Below, piece after piece: positions 25,396 to 40,793 of a DNA stretch of 54,941 nucleotides. Location: NCBI RefSeq assembly GCF_030658505.1, contig NZ_JAUTXR010000104.1, positions 1-54,941 on the forward strand, given 5' to 3'. The notes beneath the pieces were generated by a model, which saw nothing but the letters and a program-made list of their open reading frames with translations, searched no databases and had not been told where the DNA came from. Made by a program: the position numbers and the translations under genes. The stretch's first letter is position 1; each line of letters opens with the position of its first letter. Source of the stretch: Stenotrophomonas raiganjensis (SeqCode). GTDB taxonomy: Bacteria > Pseudomonadota > Gammaproteobacteria > Xanthomonadales > Xanthomonadaceae.

Positions 25396-26278
25396 GCGCC
25401 AGCCACCGGCGCGCGGCCTGGCTGATCATCGGCTCGTCGTCGCCCTCGGCCCTGCGCCAGAGTCTGCTCCTTTCACCGGGTGCCAGATGGCACGCGACCT
25501 TGAAGGCCTCCATCCTCAGTCGCCAATGGCCGGTTCCTACAGCGATCCTCTCAATCGAATCGAAGGCCTCGGTGGCACCCAGCAATGCGGCGAACGACAG
25601 GAGCGATACCGTGCCCGTGTCATTGGAAGTGATCAGCCCACTGATCCGGGAGTTCGATACGTCAAACGCGTACTGGTCAGGCAGCTGGCCCTGTGGGGCT
25701 CCCACAATGAGGTTGAGAGAAACGGACAGCTCCTCGCAGGGAAGCTGCGTGTGAACATCGTCGCATGCCCTGTACAACATGACCTTTCCACGGGGCAGCG
25801 ATGTTTTCTCAAGGAACTTGAGCGTCACATCCTCGCCGATGTACCCCTGGATCTCGCGCGGGTTGCACTCGTGGATCTCCGTCCAGTAGCCACTGCCCAG
25901 ATAGCCGATCGTGAGCAGTTCAAAATTGTGGTTGTGCGCGTAGTTGTAGGAATACAGACTCGAGTCGTGCGCCAGGCTTCCAGCACGGACGACAGGCTTT
26001 TTCCATACGTTGGCTCGAATCTTGTACGTGGCATCGGAGTACAGGAGAACGGCCTGGCTCGACACGCCCATGCTGTTGTTGAAGTGGTCGTCCCTTCCCA
26101 GCAGCGTCGTATTGATTGCCCTCACCAGCAGCCCGCGGTCATTGGCAACGGCGGCGAGCATGTCCGAGGCAGCAAGAATGCTCTCGTGATCGCCATACCT
26201 GACGTGTTCACGACAGTAGGAAACAAGATCAGCCACAGAGGCCGTGCCTTGCACGGATGGCTGCAGACTATAGGCCAC
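25388..26278 (-). CDS. Cupin-like protein with helical C-terminus (paralogue B), unknown function
   Basis: 296 residues, family not recognised. The centre, YAHNHNFELLTIGYLGSGYWTEIHE, has an HxH...E...G arrangement like cupin motif 1. SLPRGKVMLYRACDDVH looks like cupin motif 2 (PxG...H). Helical N- and C-terminal parts resemble HEAT-type repeats. The putative metal ligands suggest an iron or other metal enzyme. It follows its paralogue by 13 bases and overlaps the two-helix membrane gene. Base composition is visibly more A/T-rich than the flanking housekeeping DNA. Confidence 0.6.
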   Translation of the reverse strand: MAYSLQPSVQGTASVADLVSYCREHVRYGDHESILAASDMLAAVANDRGLLVRAINTTLLGRDDHFNNSMGVSSQAVLLYSDATYKIRANVWKKPVVRAGSLAHDSSLYSYNYAHNHNFELLTIGYLGSGYWTEIHECNPREIQGYIGEDVTLKFLEKTSLPRGKVMLYRACDDVHTQLPCEELSVSLNLIVGAPQGQLPDQYAFDVSNSRISGLITSNDTGTVSLLSFAALLGATEAFDSIERIAVGTGHWRLRMEAFKVACHLAPGERSRLWRRAEGDDEPMISQAARRWLAHG

Positions 26279-26291
26279 CAGCGGTTCCTCC

Positions 26292-27170
26292 TCAGTTCAA
26301 GTGCGCGGCAATGGCACGCTTCGCAGCTGCGGCCACGGCAGGATGTGGATCGCTCGCGGCGGCGAGCAGATACGCCCGTCCATAGTTGAAATCGATCGAG
26401 CACAATCCCTGCAGGGCAGCCCAGCGCACAAAGTGAGCCTCATCCCGCGCCAGGCATGAGAGCGTCTCCAAAGAGGGCGCTACCGGAAGATCTTCCAGCT
26501 GATGGATGTGCTGCAGCATGGCCGCAGCGGACTGGCGCCGCACCGGGCTCTCATGGCTTGCAACGGCCATGACCGACGTCAGGGATGTCCTTTCAAAGCA
26601 CCAGACAAGCGGTGGATACACCTTTGCATACAGTGTGAGCATGATCGCAGGTGCCCGCAGCACAACGTCTGGAATGTCCCGTTCTGCCCGCATTTCCACA
26701 GACTGGCCCCGCGCCAGCACGGTGGTGCCCGCCTCCACGGCCAGCAAGCCGGTCCTGAATTCATCAACCCTGCATGAGTGCGGGAACTGGTAGCAGTTGA
26801 TGGTAAATGCCGGCTCGCTCATGTTGCCGATGAGGCAACTGAAGTTCAGGCTTTCAATCCGATCGTTCTGCCGCGGCTTTCGTGCAACGAGGCGCAGCGA
26901 GTAATCCTTGGTATCGACGACGACCCACTCTTCTGCCGTGACCGAAAGCCACTCGGGATGGCTCCAGTGCCCATCGGCCACCTCCGCCAACGATGCGGAG
27001 ACGATGCTGGCCAGCTCGTGACTGTTCAGAAGGCGATCAAACTCGTTCCTGCACACACCGGTCAGATTCGCCATCCGCCCCGTTGCCACACAGTTGTCGG
27101 CTGCCGCGACCAGGGCAGCAAGAAGCGGATAGCGCTCCGCTTCGGACAAGTACGTTCGTTGAACACTCAT
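26292..27170 (-). CDS. HEAT-repeat/cupin-like protein (paralogue A), unknown function
   Basis: 292 residues. The C-terminal ~110 residues (VASHESPVRRQSAAAMLQHI, DEAHFVRWAALQGL, ASDPHPAVAAAAKRAIAAHL) form three HEAT-like helical repeats. The middle beta region lines up loosely with that of the next gene, but the HxH pair is missing, so it may be a non-catalytic or peptide-binding relative. It lies 99 bases downstream of a 37-residue peptide gene, with a strong hairpin between. Relationship to paralogue B is my reading of length and order, not a computed alignment. Confidence 0.6.
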   Translation of the reverse strand: MSVQRTYLSEAERYPLLAALVAAADNCVATGRMANLTGVCRNEFDRLLNSHELASIVSASLAEVADGHWSHPEWLSVTAEEWVVVDTKDYSLRLVARKPRQNDRIESLNFSCLIGNMSEPAFTINCYQFPHSCRVDEFRTGLLAVEAGTTVLARGQSVEMRAERDIPDVVLRAPAIMLTLYAKVYPPLVWCFERTSLTSVMAVASHESPVRRQSAAAMLQHIHQLEDLPVAPSLETLSCLARDEAHFVRWAALQGLCSIDFNYGRAYLLAAASDPHPAVAAAAKRAIAAHLN

Positions 27171-27225
27171 CTATCACCATCAGAATGACGTTGATTGGCA
27201 TTGCGGCGCTGTTCCACGGAACAGA

Positions 27226-27256
27226 CACCCCTCCCATGCGCGGCATGAGAGGGGTG
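27226..27256 (-). promoter_or_regulatory. Strong hairpin between peptide gene and downstream genes (attenuator-like)
   Basis: CACCCCTCCCATGC (27226-27239) and GCATGAGAGGGGTG (27243-27256) form a 14-bp stem with one mismatch and a three-base loop. On the transcribed (minus) strand no T-run follows, so it is more likely a partial terminator, processing site or stabiliser than a full terminator. Such a hairpin would raise peptide-message levels over the downstream genes. Confidence 0.55.
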
Positions 27257-27269
27257 CAACCTGCAATTC

Positions 27270-27383
27270 TCAGAAGAGGATGATTACGCCAACCGTAATC
27301 ACGAGGCCAAGCTCGGTCGCGGTATTGGTGGTCGGTGCGACGTCGTCAATCAAATCATCCAGCACGATCGAATTGCGTTCCAT
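27270..27383 (-). CDS. 37-residue candidate precursor/bacteriocin-like peptide
   Basis: ATG at 27383 is preceded by AAGGA at ideal spacing, and the frame ends in TGA at 27270-27272. The product has an acidic N-terminal half (MERNSIVLDDLIDDV), a Thr/Asn-rich middle (APTTNTATE), and a strongly hydrophobic C-terminus (LGLVITVGVIILF). There is no Cys and no double-Gly site. The leader-like acidic half plus hydrophobic end resembles ribosomal peptide precursors or small membrane-active peptides. It heads a co-directional cluster with two cupin/HEAT-like genes and a membrane gene. No known family was recognised. Confidence 0.6.
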   Translation of the reverse strand: MERNSIVLDDLIDDVAPTTNTATELGLVITVGVIILF

Positions 27384-27408
27384 GATCCGTCCTTATGAGT
27401 AGATGGAG

Positions 27409-27423
27409 ATTGAATCGTTCAAT
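27409..27423. promoter_or_regulatory. Operator-like dyad upstream of the peptide gene
   Basis: ATTGAA-TCG-TTCAAT, a perfect 6-bp dyad 26 bases upstream of the peptide ATG. A further ATTGAAC lies at 27464-27470, and ATTCC-TGAAT-GGAAT at 27471-27485. These could be sites for the cluster's XRE regulator; nothing else is seen in 27424-27552. Confidence 0.35.
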
Positions 27424-27552
27424 GGTCGGGCGGTCGCATTGGGGGAGGACAGCGCCCGGCCTGATTGAACATTCCTGAATGGAATCGCGCAAACAGCGCT
27501 GCTGTGCATGGCACAGCACAGGGAACGCGCCAGGCGGAAATGGGGCAGATCG

Positions 27553-28659
27553 TCAGCCCCGCGGCCCGCCCATCACCGGCAGGACCACCCCGCTGATGTA
27601 GCTGGCGCTGGCCGGCGATGCCAGGAATACGTAGGCCGGCGACAGTTCTTCGGGTTGCGCGGGCCGGCCCATGTCGCTGTCCTTGCCGAACGCCGCCACG
27701 TCTTGGGCCTGCTTGTCAGCGGGGTTCAGCGGCGTCCACACCGGCCCCGGCGCCACGCAGTTCACGCGGATGCCGCGCGGCAGCAGCTGGCTGGCCAGCG
27801 CCTTGGTGAACGCATGGATCGCGCCCTTGGTGGCTGAGTAGTCGATCAGGGCCTTGCTGCCGAACAGGCCGGTCTCCGAGCCAGTGTTGATGATGCTGGC
27901 GCCCTCGCCCAGGTGGGGCAGCACCGCGCGTGCCATCTGGATGTAGCCGCCGATGTTGGTCTGCAGGGTTTCCTGCAGGTGGGCGTCTTCCAGGTCTTCC
28001 AAGCGCTCGCAGTGCAGCTGGAAGGCCGCGTTGTTGACCAGGATGTCGATGCCACCGAAGGCCTTGGCGACCTGCTTCACCGCCCTGTTGCAGAAGCGCG
28101 GATCGCGCACGTCACCGGCGATCACGATGCAACGGCCACCTTCGCGCTCCACGTGCTGGCGAGTGATGTCCGCATCTTCGGCCTCGTCCAGGTGCAGTAC
28201 CGCGACATCCGCGCCCTCGCGGGCGAACAGCACCGCCACCGCACGGCCAATACCGGAATCGCCTCCGGTGACGATCGCGCGCATGCCCTGCAGCTTGCCG
28301 CTGCCAGCATAGTCCGGTGCAAGGAAGCGCGGCGCCAGTTCCAGTTCGTGTTCATGCCCGGGCTTGGCCAGCTGCTGCGCCGGCATCGCCTCCGGTTGCC
28401 GGCGTGCACCGGCCTGGGTCGCAGCTTTCTTCGTTGCTTTTTTTGCCGCGCGTACGTCCTTGGCCTTCTCCTGATCCTGCAGGCGCCGCTGCCGGGCCGC
28501 GACGCGTGCGGCCCGTGGATCGCTGGCAGCCGCCTTGCGGGTTGCGGTCTTCACCACGCGCGGCCGAGCGGGGTCGGCCGCGGTCTTCGTCGCGGTGCTG
28601 CCTTTGCGCACCTTGGGCGAAGCTTTGCGGCGGGCGGGGGTCTTTTTAGTGGTGGCCAT
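27553..28659 (-). CDS. SDR-family oxidoreductase with basic histone-like N-terminal tail
   Basis: 368 residues from the ATG at 28659, supported by GAGGAG eight bases upstream; the open frame continues upstream without a better start. TGGDSGIG at 131-138 binds NAD(P), NNAA follows, and YSATK supplies the catalytic Tyr/Lys. The domain resembles general-stress dehydrogenases (YhdF/YdaD type). Residues 1-90 are unusual: Lys/Arg/Ala-rich with TKKTPARRKASPK and AAKKATKKAATQA, like histone H1-type tails. That suggests DNA association or extreme solubility. Substrate unknown. Confidence 0.88.
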   Translation of the reverse strand: MATTKKTPARRKASPKVRKGSTATKTAADPARPRVVKTATRKAAASDPRAARVAARQRRLQDQEKAKDVRAAKKATKKAATQAGARRQPEAMPAQQLAKPGHEHELELAPRFLAPDYAGSGKLQGMRAIVTGGDSGIGRAVAVLFAREGADVAVLHLDEAEDADITRQHVEREGGRCIVIAGDVRDPRFCNRAVKQVAKAFGGIDILVNNAAFQLHCERLEDLEDAHLQETLQTNIGGYIQMARAVLPHLGEGASIINTGSETGLFGSKALIDYSATKGAIHAFTKALASQLLPRGIRVNCVAPGPVWTPLNPADKQAQDVAAFGKDSDMGRPAQPEELSPAYVFLASPASASYISGVVLPVMGGPRG

Positions 28660-28685
28660 GCAGGTCTCCTCGGGAGGGAAAGGGG

Positions 28686-28709
28686 CTGCCGGCCAGCGGC
28701 CGGCACTAC
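28686..28709 (-). repeat. SMAG/REP-type hairpin
   Basis: CTGCCGGCCAGCGGCCGGCACTAC is the reverse complement of the GTAG-headed unit GTAG-TGCCGGCC-GCT-GGCCGGCA. It lies upstream of the SDR gene, in the gap 28660-28854 between divergent genes; no other structure is evident there. Confidence 0.8.
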
Positions 28710-28854
28710 CGGGGGCGGCATCCGCCGCGCCTGCAGTGTCACTATCCGGGTTGTCGGCGGCAGTGAGCGCACCGTGTCCACGATGTGCACGGCATTCATT
28801 CCACGACCACGCCTGCCGTCGCACCCTGCACGCAACCACACGAGGAACGCCTCC

Positions 28855-29163
28855 ATGAAACATGCCATCGCCACTGCCGCTCTTACCCTCGCCCTCGCTG
28901 CCTGCAGCAGCACGCCGATGGCCCAGGTGCAGCCGATCGACGGCGTGATTTCCGGCCAGTGCCACAGCGACAGGGTGCGCGGCGCACTCGGCCTGGCCGC
29001 GTCGGACGCCACCGTGGCGCGCGCGCGCGTGGACAGCGACAGCCTGCATGTACGGGTGCTGCGCCATGACGGCCCGCGGGTGCCACCGGCGCACGAAGGC
29101 GGTGACCGTCTGACCATCGAGAAGGGCCGTACCAACAACATCACCGCGATCTACTGCGGCTGA
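28855..29163 (+). CDS. I78-like inhibitor lipoprotein (divergent)
   Basis: 102 residues, ATG with AGGAA upstream. Signal peptide and lipobox LAAC|S. The mature protein has a Cys near residue 36 (GQCHSDRVRGALG), a helix, ARVDSDSLHVRVLRHDG, GDRLTIEKG, and a terminal YCG. This is the I78 layout, but the VTMDF strand is changed. Its last 23 bases overlap the 3' end of the topoisomerase gene on the other strand. Inhibitory activity is inferred from family resemblance only. Confidence 0.65.
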   Translation: MKHAIATAALTLALAACSSTPMAQVQPIDGVISGQCHSDRVRGALGLAASDATVARARVDSDSLHVRVLRHDGPRVPPAHEGGDRLTIEKGRTNNITAIYCG

Positions 29164-30196
29164 GCCCACGCGCCCTGCGCAGCACGCGCAGGGTGGCCTG
29201 TTCCCACTGACGCGGCCCACGCAGGCCGGCCAGCTTCGCCAGTTCGCCGCGCTCCCAGCCAGCGAACACGCAGGGGTCGATGTAGGCCTTGCGGCACACC
29301 GCCGGGGTATTGCCCAGCAGCGATGCCACTTCGCACACCACCGCACGCTGCGCCTGGGCCAGCGCGCGCTGGCTGGCCGGTTCCGGCAGTTCAGTGGCGG
29401 CAAGGGCCTGCACCGCCGCCACCGTGCCGCCCCAGGTGCGGAAATCCTTGGCGGTGAAGTCCTCGCCCATGACCTCGCGCAGGTAGTCGTTCACCGCGCC
29501 GGAGTCGACCGGCTGCACGGCGCCGTCGTCATCGCGGTACTGGAACAGCGCCTGCCCCGGCAGCTGCTGCAGGCGCCGCACCAGCAGCCCCAGCCTGCGG
29601 TCGCCCACGGTCACCTCCTGCAGCTGGCCGGACTTGCCGCGGAAGCGCATGCGCACCCGGCCGCCACCCAGCAGCTCCAGGTGGCGGTTGCGCAGGGTGG
29701 TCAGTCCGAACGAACGGTTCTGCTGTGCATAGGTTTCATTGCCGACCCGCACTAGGGTGTCCGACAGCAACGCGACCACCGTGGCCAGCACTTTTTCCCG
29801 CGGGAAGCCGGGCCGTTTCAGATCCCGCGACAACCGCCGCCGCAGCGTGGGCAACGACTCGCCGAATGCAATGATGCGGTCGAATTTGCCGGCATCCCGC
29901 TCTTTGGCCCAGTCGGCGTGGTAGCGGTACTGCTTGCGCCCGCGCGCGTCGCGGCCAGTGGCCTGCAGGTGCCCGTTGGCGTGGGCACAGATCCACACGG
30001 CGGTGTAGGCCGGCGGAACCGCCAGTGCGCGGATGCGTTGCAGGGTGGCGGCATCGCGCAGCGCGTGGCCATCGGCATCGCGGTAGCTGAACCCCTTGCC
30101 GGCGCGGCGACGGCTGATGCCGGGCTGGGTGTCATCGACATAGCGCAGGCCTGCGGCGCGCGCCGCCTGTTGTTCCGGAGTGGGGGGCGTTGGCAT
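29141..30196 (-). CDS. DNA topoisomerase IB (poxvirus type)
   Basis: 351 residues from ATG at 30196 (MPTPPTPEQQAARAAGLRYVDD); the frame stays open upstream. Family landmarks: RRRAGKGFSYRDADG, ALAVPPAYTAVWICAHANGHLQATGRDARGRKQYRYH with the catalytic Arg region, KDFRTWGGTVAA, and AYIDPCVF containing the active-site Tyr in a NTPAVCRKAYIDP context. The enzyme nicks and reseals one DNA strand without ATP. Convergent with, and overlapping by 23 bases, the preceding I78-like gene. Confidence 0.92.
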   Translation of the reverse strand: MPTPPTPEQQAARAAGLRYVDDTQPGISRRRAGKGFSYRDADGHALRDAATLQRIRALAVPPAYTAVWICAHANGHLQATGRDARGRKQYRYHADWAKERDAGKFDRIIAFGESLPTLRRRLSRDLKRPGFPREKVLATVVALLSDTLVRVGNETYAQQNRSFGLTTLRNRHLELLGGGRVRMRFRGKSGQLQEVTVGDRRLGLLVRRLQQLPGQALFQYRDDDGAVQPVDSGAVNDYLREVMGEDFTAKDFRTWGGTVAAVQALAATELPEPASQRALAQAQRAVVCEVASLLGNTPAVCRKAYIDPCVFAGWERGELAKLAGLRGPRQWEQATLRVLRRARGLSRSRSR

Positions 30197-30305
30197 GTCC
30201 GGCAGTGTTGCCGGTGGCCTGCAGTGATCCTGTCGATAACACAAGACAAACACGTGAGGGCCGGTTCGCCGCTATGCTCGGGTCTTCACAATCCCTTCCG
30301 GAGTC

Positions 30306-30698
30306 ATGATGTCGTTCCCGATTCGCGCCCGTTCGCTCTCCGCCCTGTTGCTGCCGGCCGTGCTGGCCCTGACCGCCTGCCAGGCGCCGGCGCTGGATGA
30401 ACAGGATTCGGCCACGGCCCATGCCCAGCAGGCGGCCGAAGCCGCCAAGGCACCGGCCGACGACGCCGGCAAGGCCACCGAGGCACCGCCGGTCGGCACC
30501 TGCGATGCCAGCCAGGTGCAGAGCCTGGTCGGCCAGGCCTACAGCGACGCGCTCGGCAAGCAGGCGCAGGAAGACGCCGGCGCCAGCCAGGTCCGCGTGC
30601 TCAAGCCCAACGACGTGGCCACGATGGAGTTCCTCGGCGACCGCCTGAACATCGAACTGGACGACAAGGGCGCCGTCAGCGGCGCGCGCTGCGGCTGA
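30306..30698 (+). CDS. I78-family peptidase inhibitor, lipoprotein
   Basis: 130 residues; ATG at 30306 or 30309. Lipobox LTAC|Q, then an Ala/Asp-rich linker of about 35 residues, then GTCDASQVQSLVGQAYSDALGKQA, ASQVRVLKPNDVATMEFLGDRLNIELDDKG and a terminal RCG. That is the full I78 pattern, including the two cysteines. It is the third such gene in 10 kb. A 10-bp stem terminator follows directly. Confidence 0.85.
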   Translation: MMSFPIRARSLSALLLPAVLALTACQAPALDEQDSATAHAQQAAEAAKAPADDAGKATEAPPVGTCDASQVQSLVGQAYSDALGKQAQEDAGASQVRVLKPNDVATMEFLGDRLNIELDDKGAVSGARCG

Positions 30699-30707
30699 GT
30701 CCCGCCC

Positions 30708-30740
30708 CGCGCCGGCACTGGGCTGCCGGCGCGTTCTGTT
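30708..30740 (+). terminator. Intrinsic terminator after the I78 gene
   Basis: CGCGCCGGCA (30708-30717) and TGCCGGCGCG (30724-30733) form a perfect 10-bp stem with a six-base loop, followed by TTCTGTT. It starts nine bases after the stop codon. Confidence 0.75.
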
Positions 30741-31058
30741 GCACCTGCAACCGTGTATTGCGGCGTTGCAGCAACCTGTGATCTAGTCGAGGCATCCGGT
30801 GGCCTCACGATGCGCTCCAGGAAGAGCACGGCGTGTGCGTCAGGGTGTGTGTGAAGACACTTGGCGTGCGGCCAGACAAGGCGCGCGCCGCCGCGCAGGC
30901 GAGTGCCTGCGCAAGGTGAGCAACGCCGTATGGGCGTGCGCCAAGCAGCTTCCCGAAGGGCCGCGCCATGCGCGGCACACTCCACCATGACGTACAGGGC
31001 GTGCTCTGCAGGGCGGGCTTGAGTGTCCCCGTTCAATTCATCCCGCATCGAGGTAGAG
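30741..31058 (+). other. Long upstream region of gltB with stacked hairpins
   Basis: No gene is supported here. Several self-complementary segments follow one another: GTGT/ACAC at 30846-30861, a perfect 8-bp stem GCGCAGGC/GCCTGCGC at 30893-30912, and CCGCGC/GCGCGG near 30962-30975. A structured gltB 5' leader or upstream regulatory DNA is possible. No promoter could be placed confidently. Confidence 0.35.
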
Positions 31059-39469
<8,411 letters not shown>

Positions 39470-39622
39470 ATCGCGGGCGGAAGTACACGGCCGCGCAGCG
39501 GTACCGCTGCCTGCCACGCTAGCGACGTGTGGACAGGCCGCAATGAAGAAAGTTGTAAAAGCATCCAGAGAGGGGAATGCCGACATACACTGCCGCCTTC
39601 ACCCGTACCTGCGGAGCTTTCG

Positions 39623-40489
39623 ATGCGCATCGGCCTGGCTGCCAACCGTCTCCACCACCACGACGCGCGCGCTGCCCTGTTCCGCTGGCTGCGTGCCAGC
39701 GAACCCGGCCTGCGCGAACTGGGCGTATCGCTGCACGCGGTTGGGCGTACCCATGACGCAATCGAGCGGCAGGGCTTCCTGGCCGGATACGCGGGCCTGC
39801 ACCGCTATCCCTATGGTCGTGAGGGCGGCCTGATGAAGCTGGTGGCCGAGGTGGTCGGAATGGGTCCGCAACGGACACTAGATGGCGCAATCTACCTGAT
39901 CGATCCGGTTGATCCCTCCTCGGTGTTTCCGGAAGCCACGGCGCTGAAGCGGCAATGCGTGATCCACGGCAAGCCCTTCATTTCGACCGTGGCCACCGCA
40001 CGCGACTGGGTGGAGGTGGAGCGCGTCCATGCCGGGCGGGCTGCGGATGCCGGCGCTGACGATCTGCATGCGTTCGCGGGCCAGACGTTGGCGTTGATCG
40101 CGCACGACGCGATGAAGCCGGCGATGCTGGCCTTCGCCGACGAGCACTTCGATGTGCTGGCACGGTTCGGCGAGCGCGTGGCGACCGGTACCACTGGCCA
40201 GCGCTTGAACGAACTGGCCTGGAGCCGCGGCTGGCCCAGCGACACGCCATGGGTGACGCGCTACCAGAGCGGCCCGATGGGCGGCGATGCGCAGATTGCC
40301 GACCGGGTACTGGAAGGGCGCTGCCAGCGCGCGATCTTCTTCGAGGATCCGCATGTGGCGCGCCAGCATGAGGCGGATATCCAGCTGCTGGAACGTGCAG
40401 TGACCACAGTGACCGATCAGGCGGTGTGCATTACGGCACCGCGGGTGGCGGCGCGCTGGGCGGCGGCGGCGGCGTTGCGGGCGGGGTGA
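39623..40489 (+). CDS. Methylglyoxal synthase with an extra N-terminal MGS-like domain
   Basis: 288 residues, ATG 39623. The C-terminal half (152-285) carries the MgsA landmarks: LIAHDAMK (His161-Asp162), TGTTG (188-192), SGPMGGD (216-222) and IFFEDP followed by QHEADIQ. These fit conversion of dihydroxyacetone phosphate to methylglyoxal. The N-terminal half (1-135) has the same fold signals (IGLAANR, AIYLIDPVDPSS, KPFISTVATA) but lacks the GTTG and GGD motifs, so it appears to be a degenerate duplicate. Usual MgsA is about 150 residues. It is divergent from the sensor kinase. Confidence 0.85.
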   Translation: MRIGLAANRLHHHDARAALFRWLRASEPGLRELGVSLHAVGRTHDAIERQGFLAGYAGLHRYPYGREGGLMKLVAEVVGMGPQRTLDGAIYLIDPVDPSSVFPEATALKRQCVIHGKPFISTVATARDWVEVERVHAGRAADAGADDLHAFAGQTLALIAHDAMKPAMLAFADEHFDVLARFGERVATGTTGQRLNELAWSRGWPSDTPWVTRYQSGPMGGDAQIADRVLEGRCQRAIFFEDPHVARQHEADIQLLERAVTTVTDQAVCITAPRVAARWAAAAALRAG

Positions 40490-40550
40490 AGGTTTCGGCC
40501 AACGGCTGAGCCCCTCGTGGTGGGTCGTTCAAATCAGAAGCCGTGCTTGG

Positions 40551-40652
40551 CCGGGTGGGGTGGATTGCGCAGGGGTCGCTGCAAGTACGTCCTTGTAAGC
40601 TCGGTCGCCGCATCCATGCGGCTCACGCCCCTGCGCAACCCACCCCACCCGG
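40551..40652. repeat. Long palindromic repeat, copy C (variable-arm element)
   Basis: Arms 40551-40575 and 40628-40652 are 25 bases, complementary but for one position, and different from the arms of the other copies. The core is nearly identical to copy A (GCTGCAAGTACGTCC, TCGGTCGCCGCATCCATGCG). The GCAGGGC module is absent. It occupies the 304-base gap 40490-40793 with the hairpin below. Confidence 0.8.
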
Positions 40653-40728
40653 CCACGGACAGTTTCCGGTGTGCCCACCACGGAAGAAGGAAGGAAGAAC
40701 AGGAGCGGGTCGCACGCTGCGCGCGCTT

Positions 40729-40793
40729 CTGTAGAGCCGAGCCCATGCTCGGCTGCATTCCAACGGCAGCCGAGCGTGGGCTCGGCTCTACAG
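40729..40793. repeat. 28-bp inverted repeat (GTAGAGCCGAGC type)
   Basis: Arms 40729-40756 and 40766-40793 start with CTGTAGAGCCGAGCCCA and are complementary except for one position, with a nine-base spacer. It ends immediately at the stop codon of the minus-strand metallopeptidase gene and could act as its 3' stabiliser or terminator. Confidence 0.8.
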
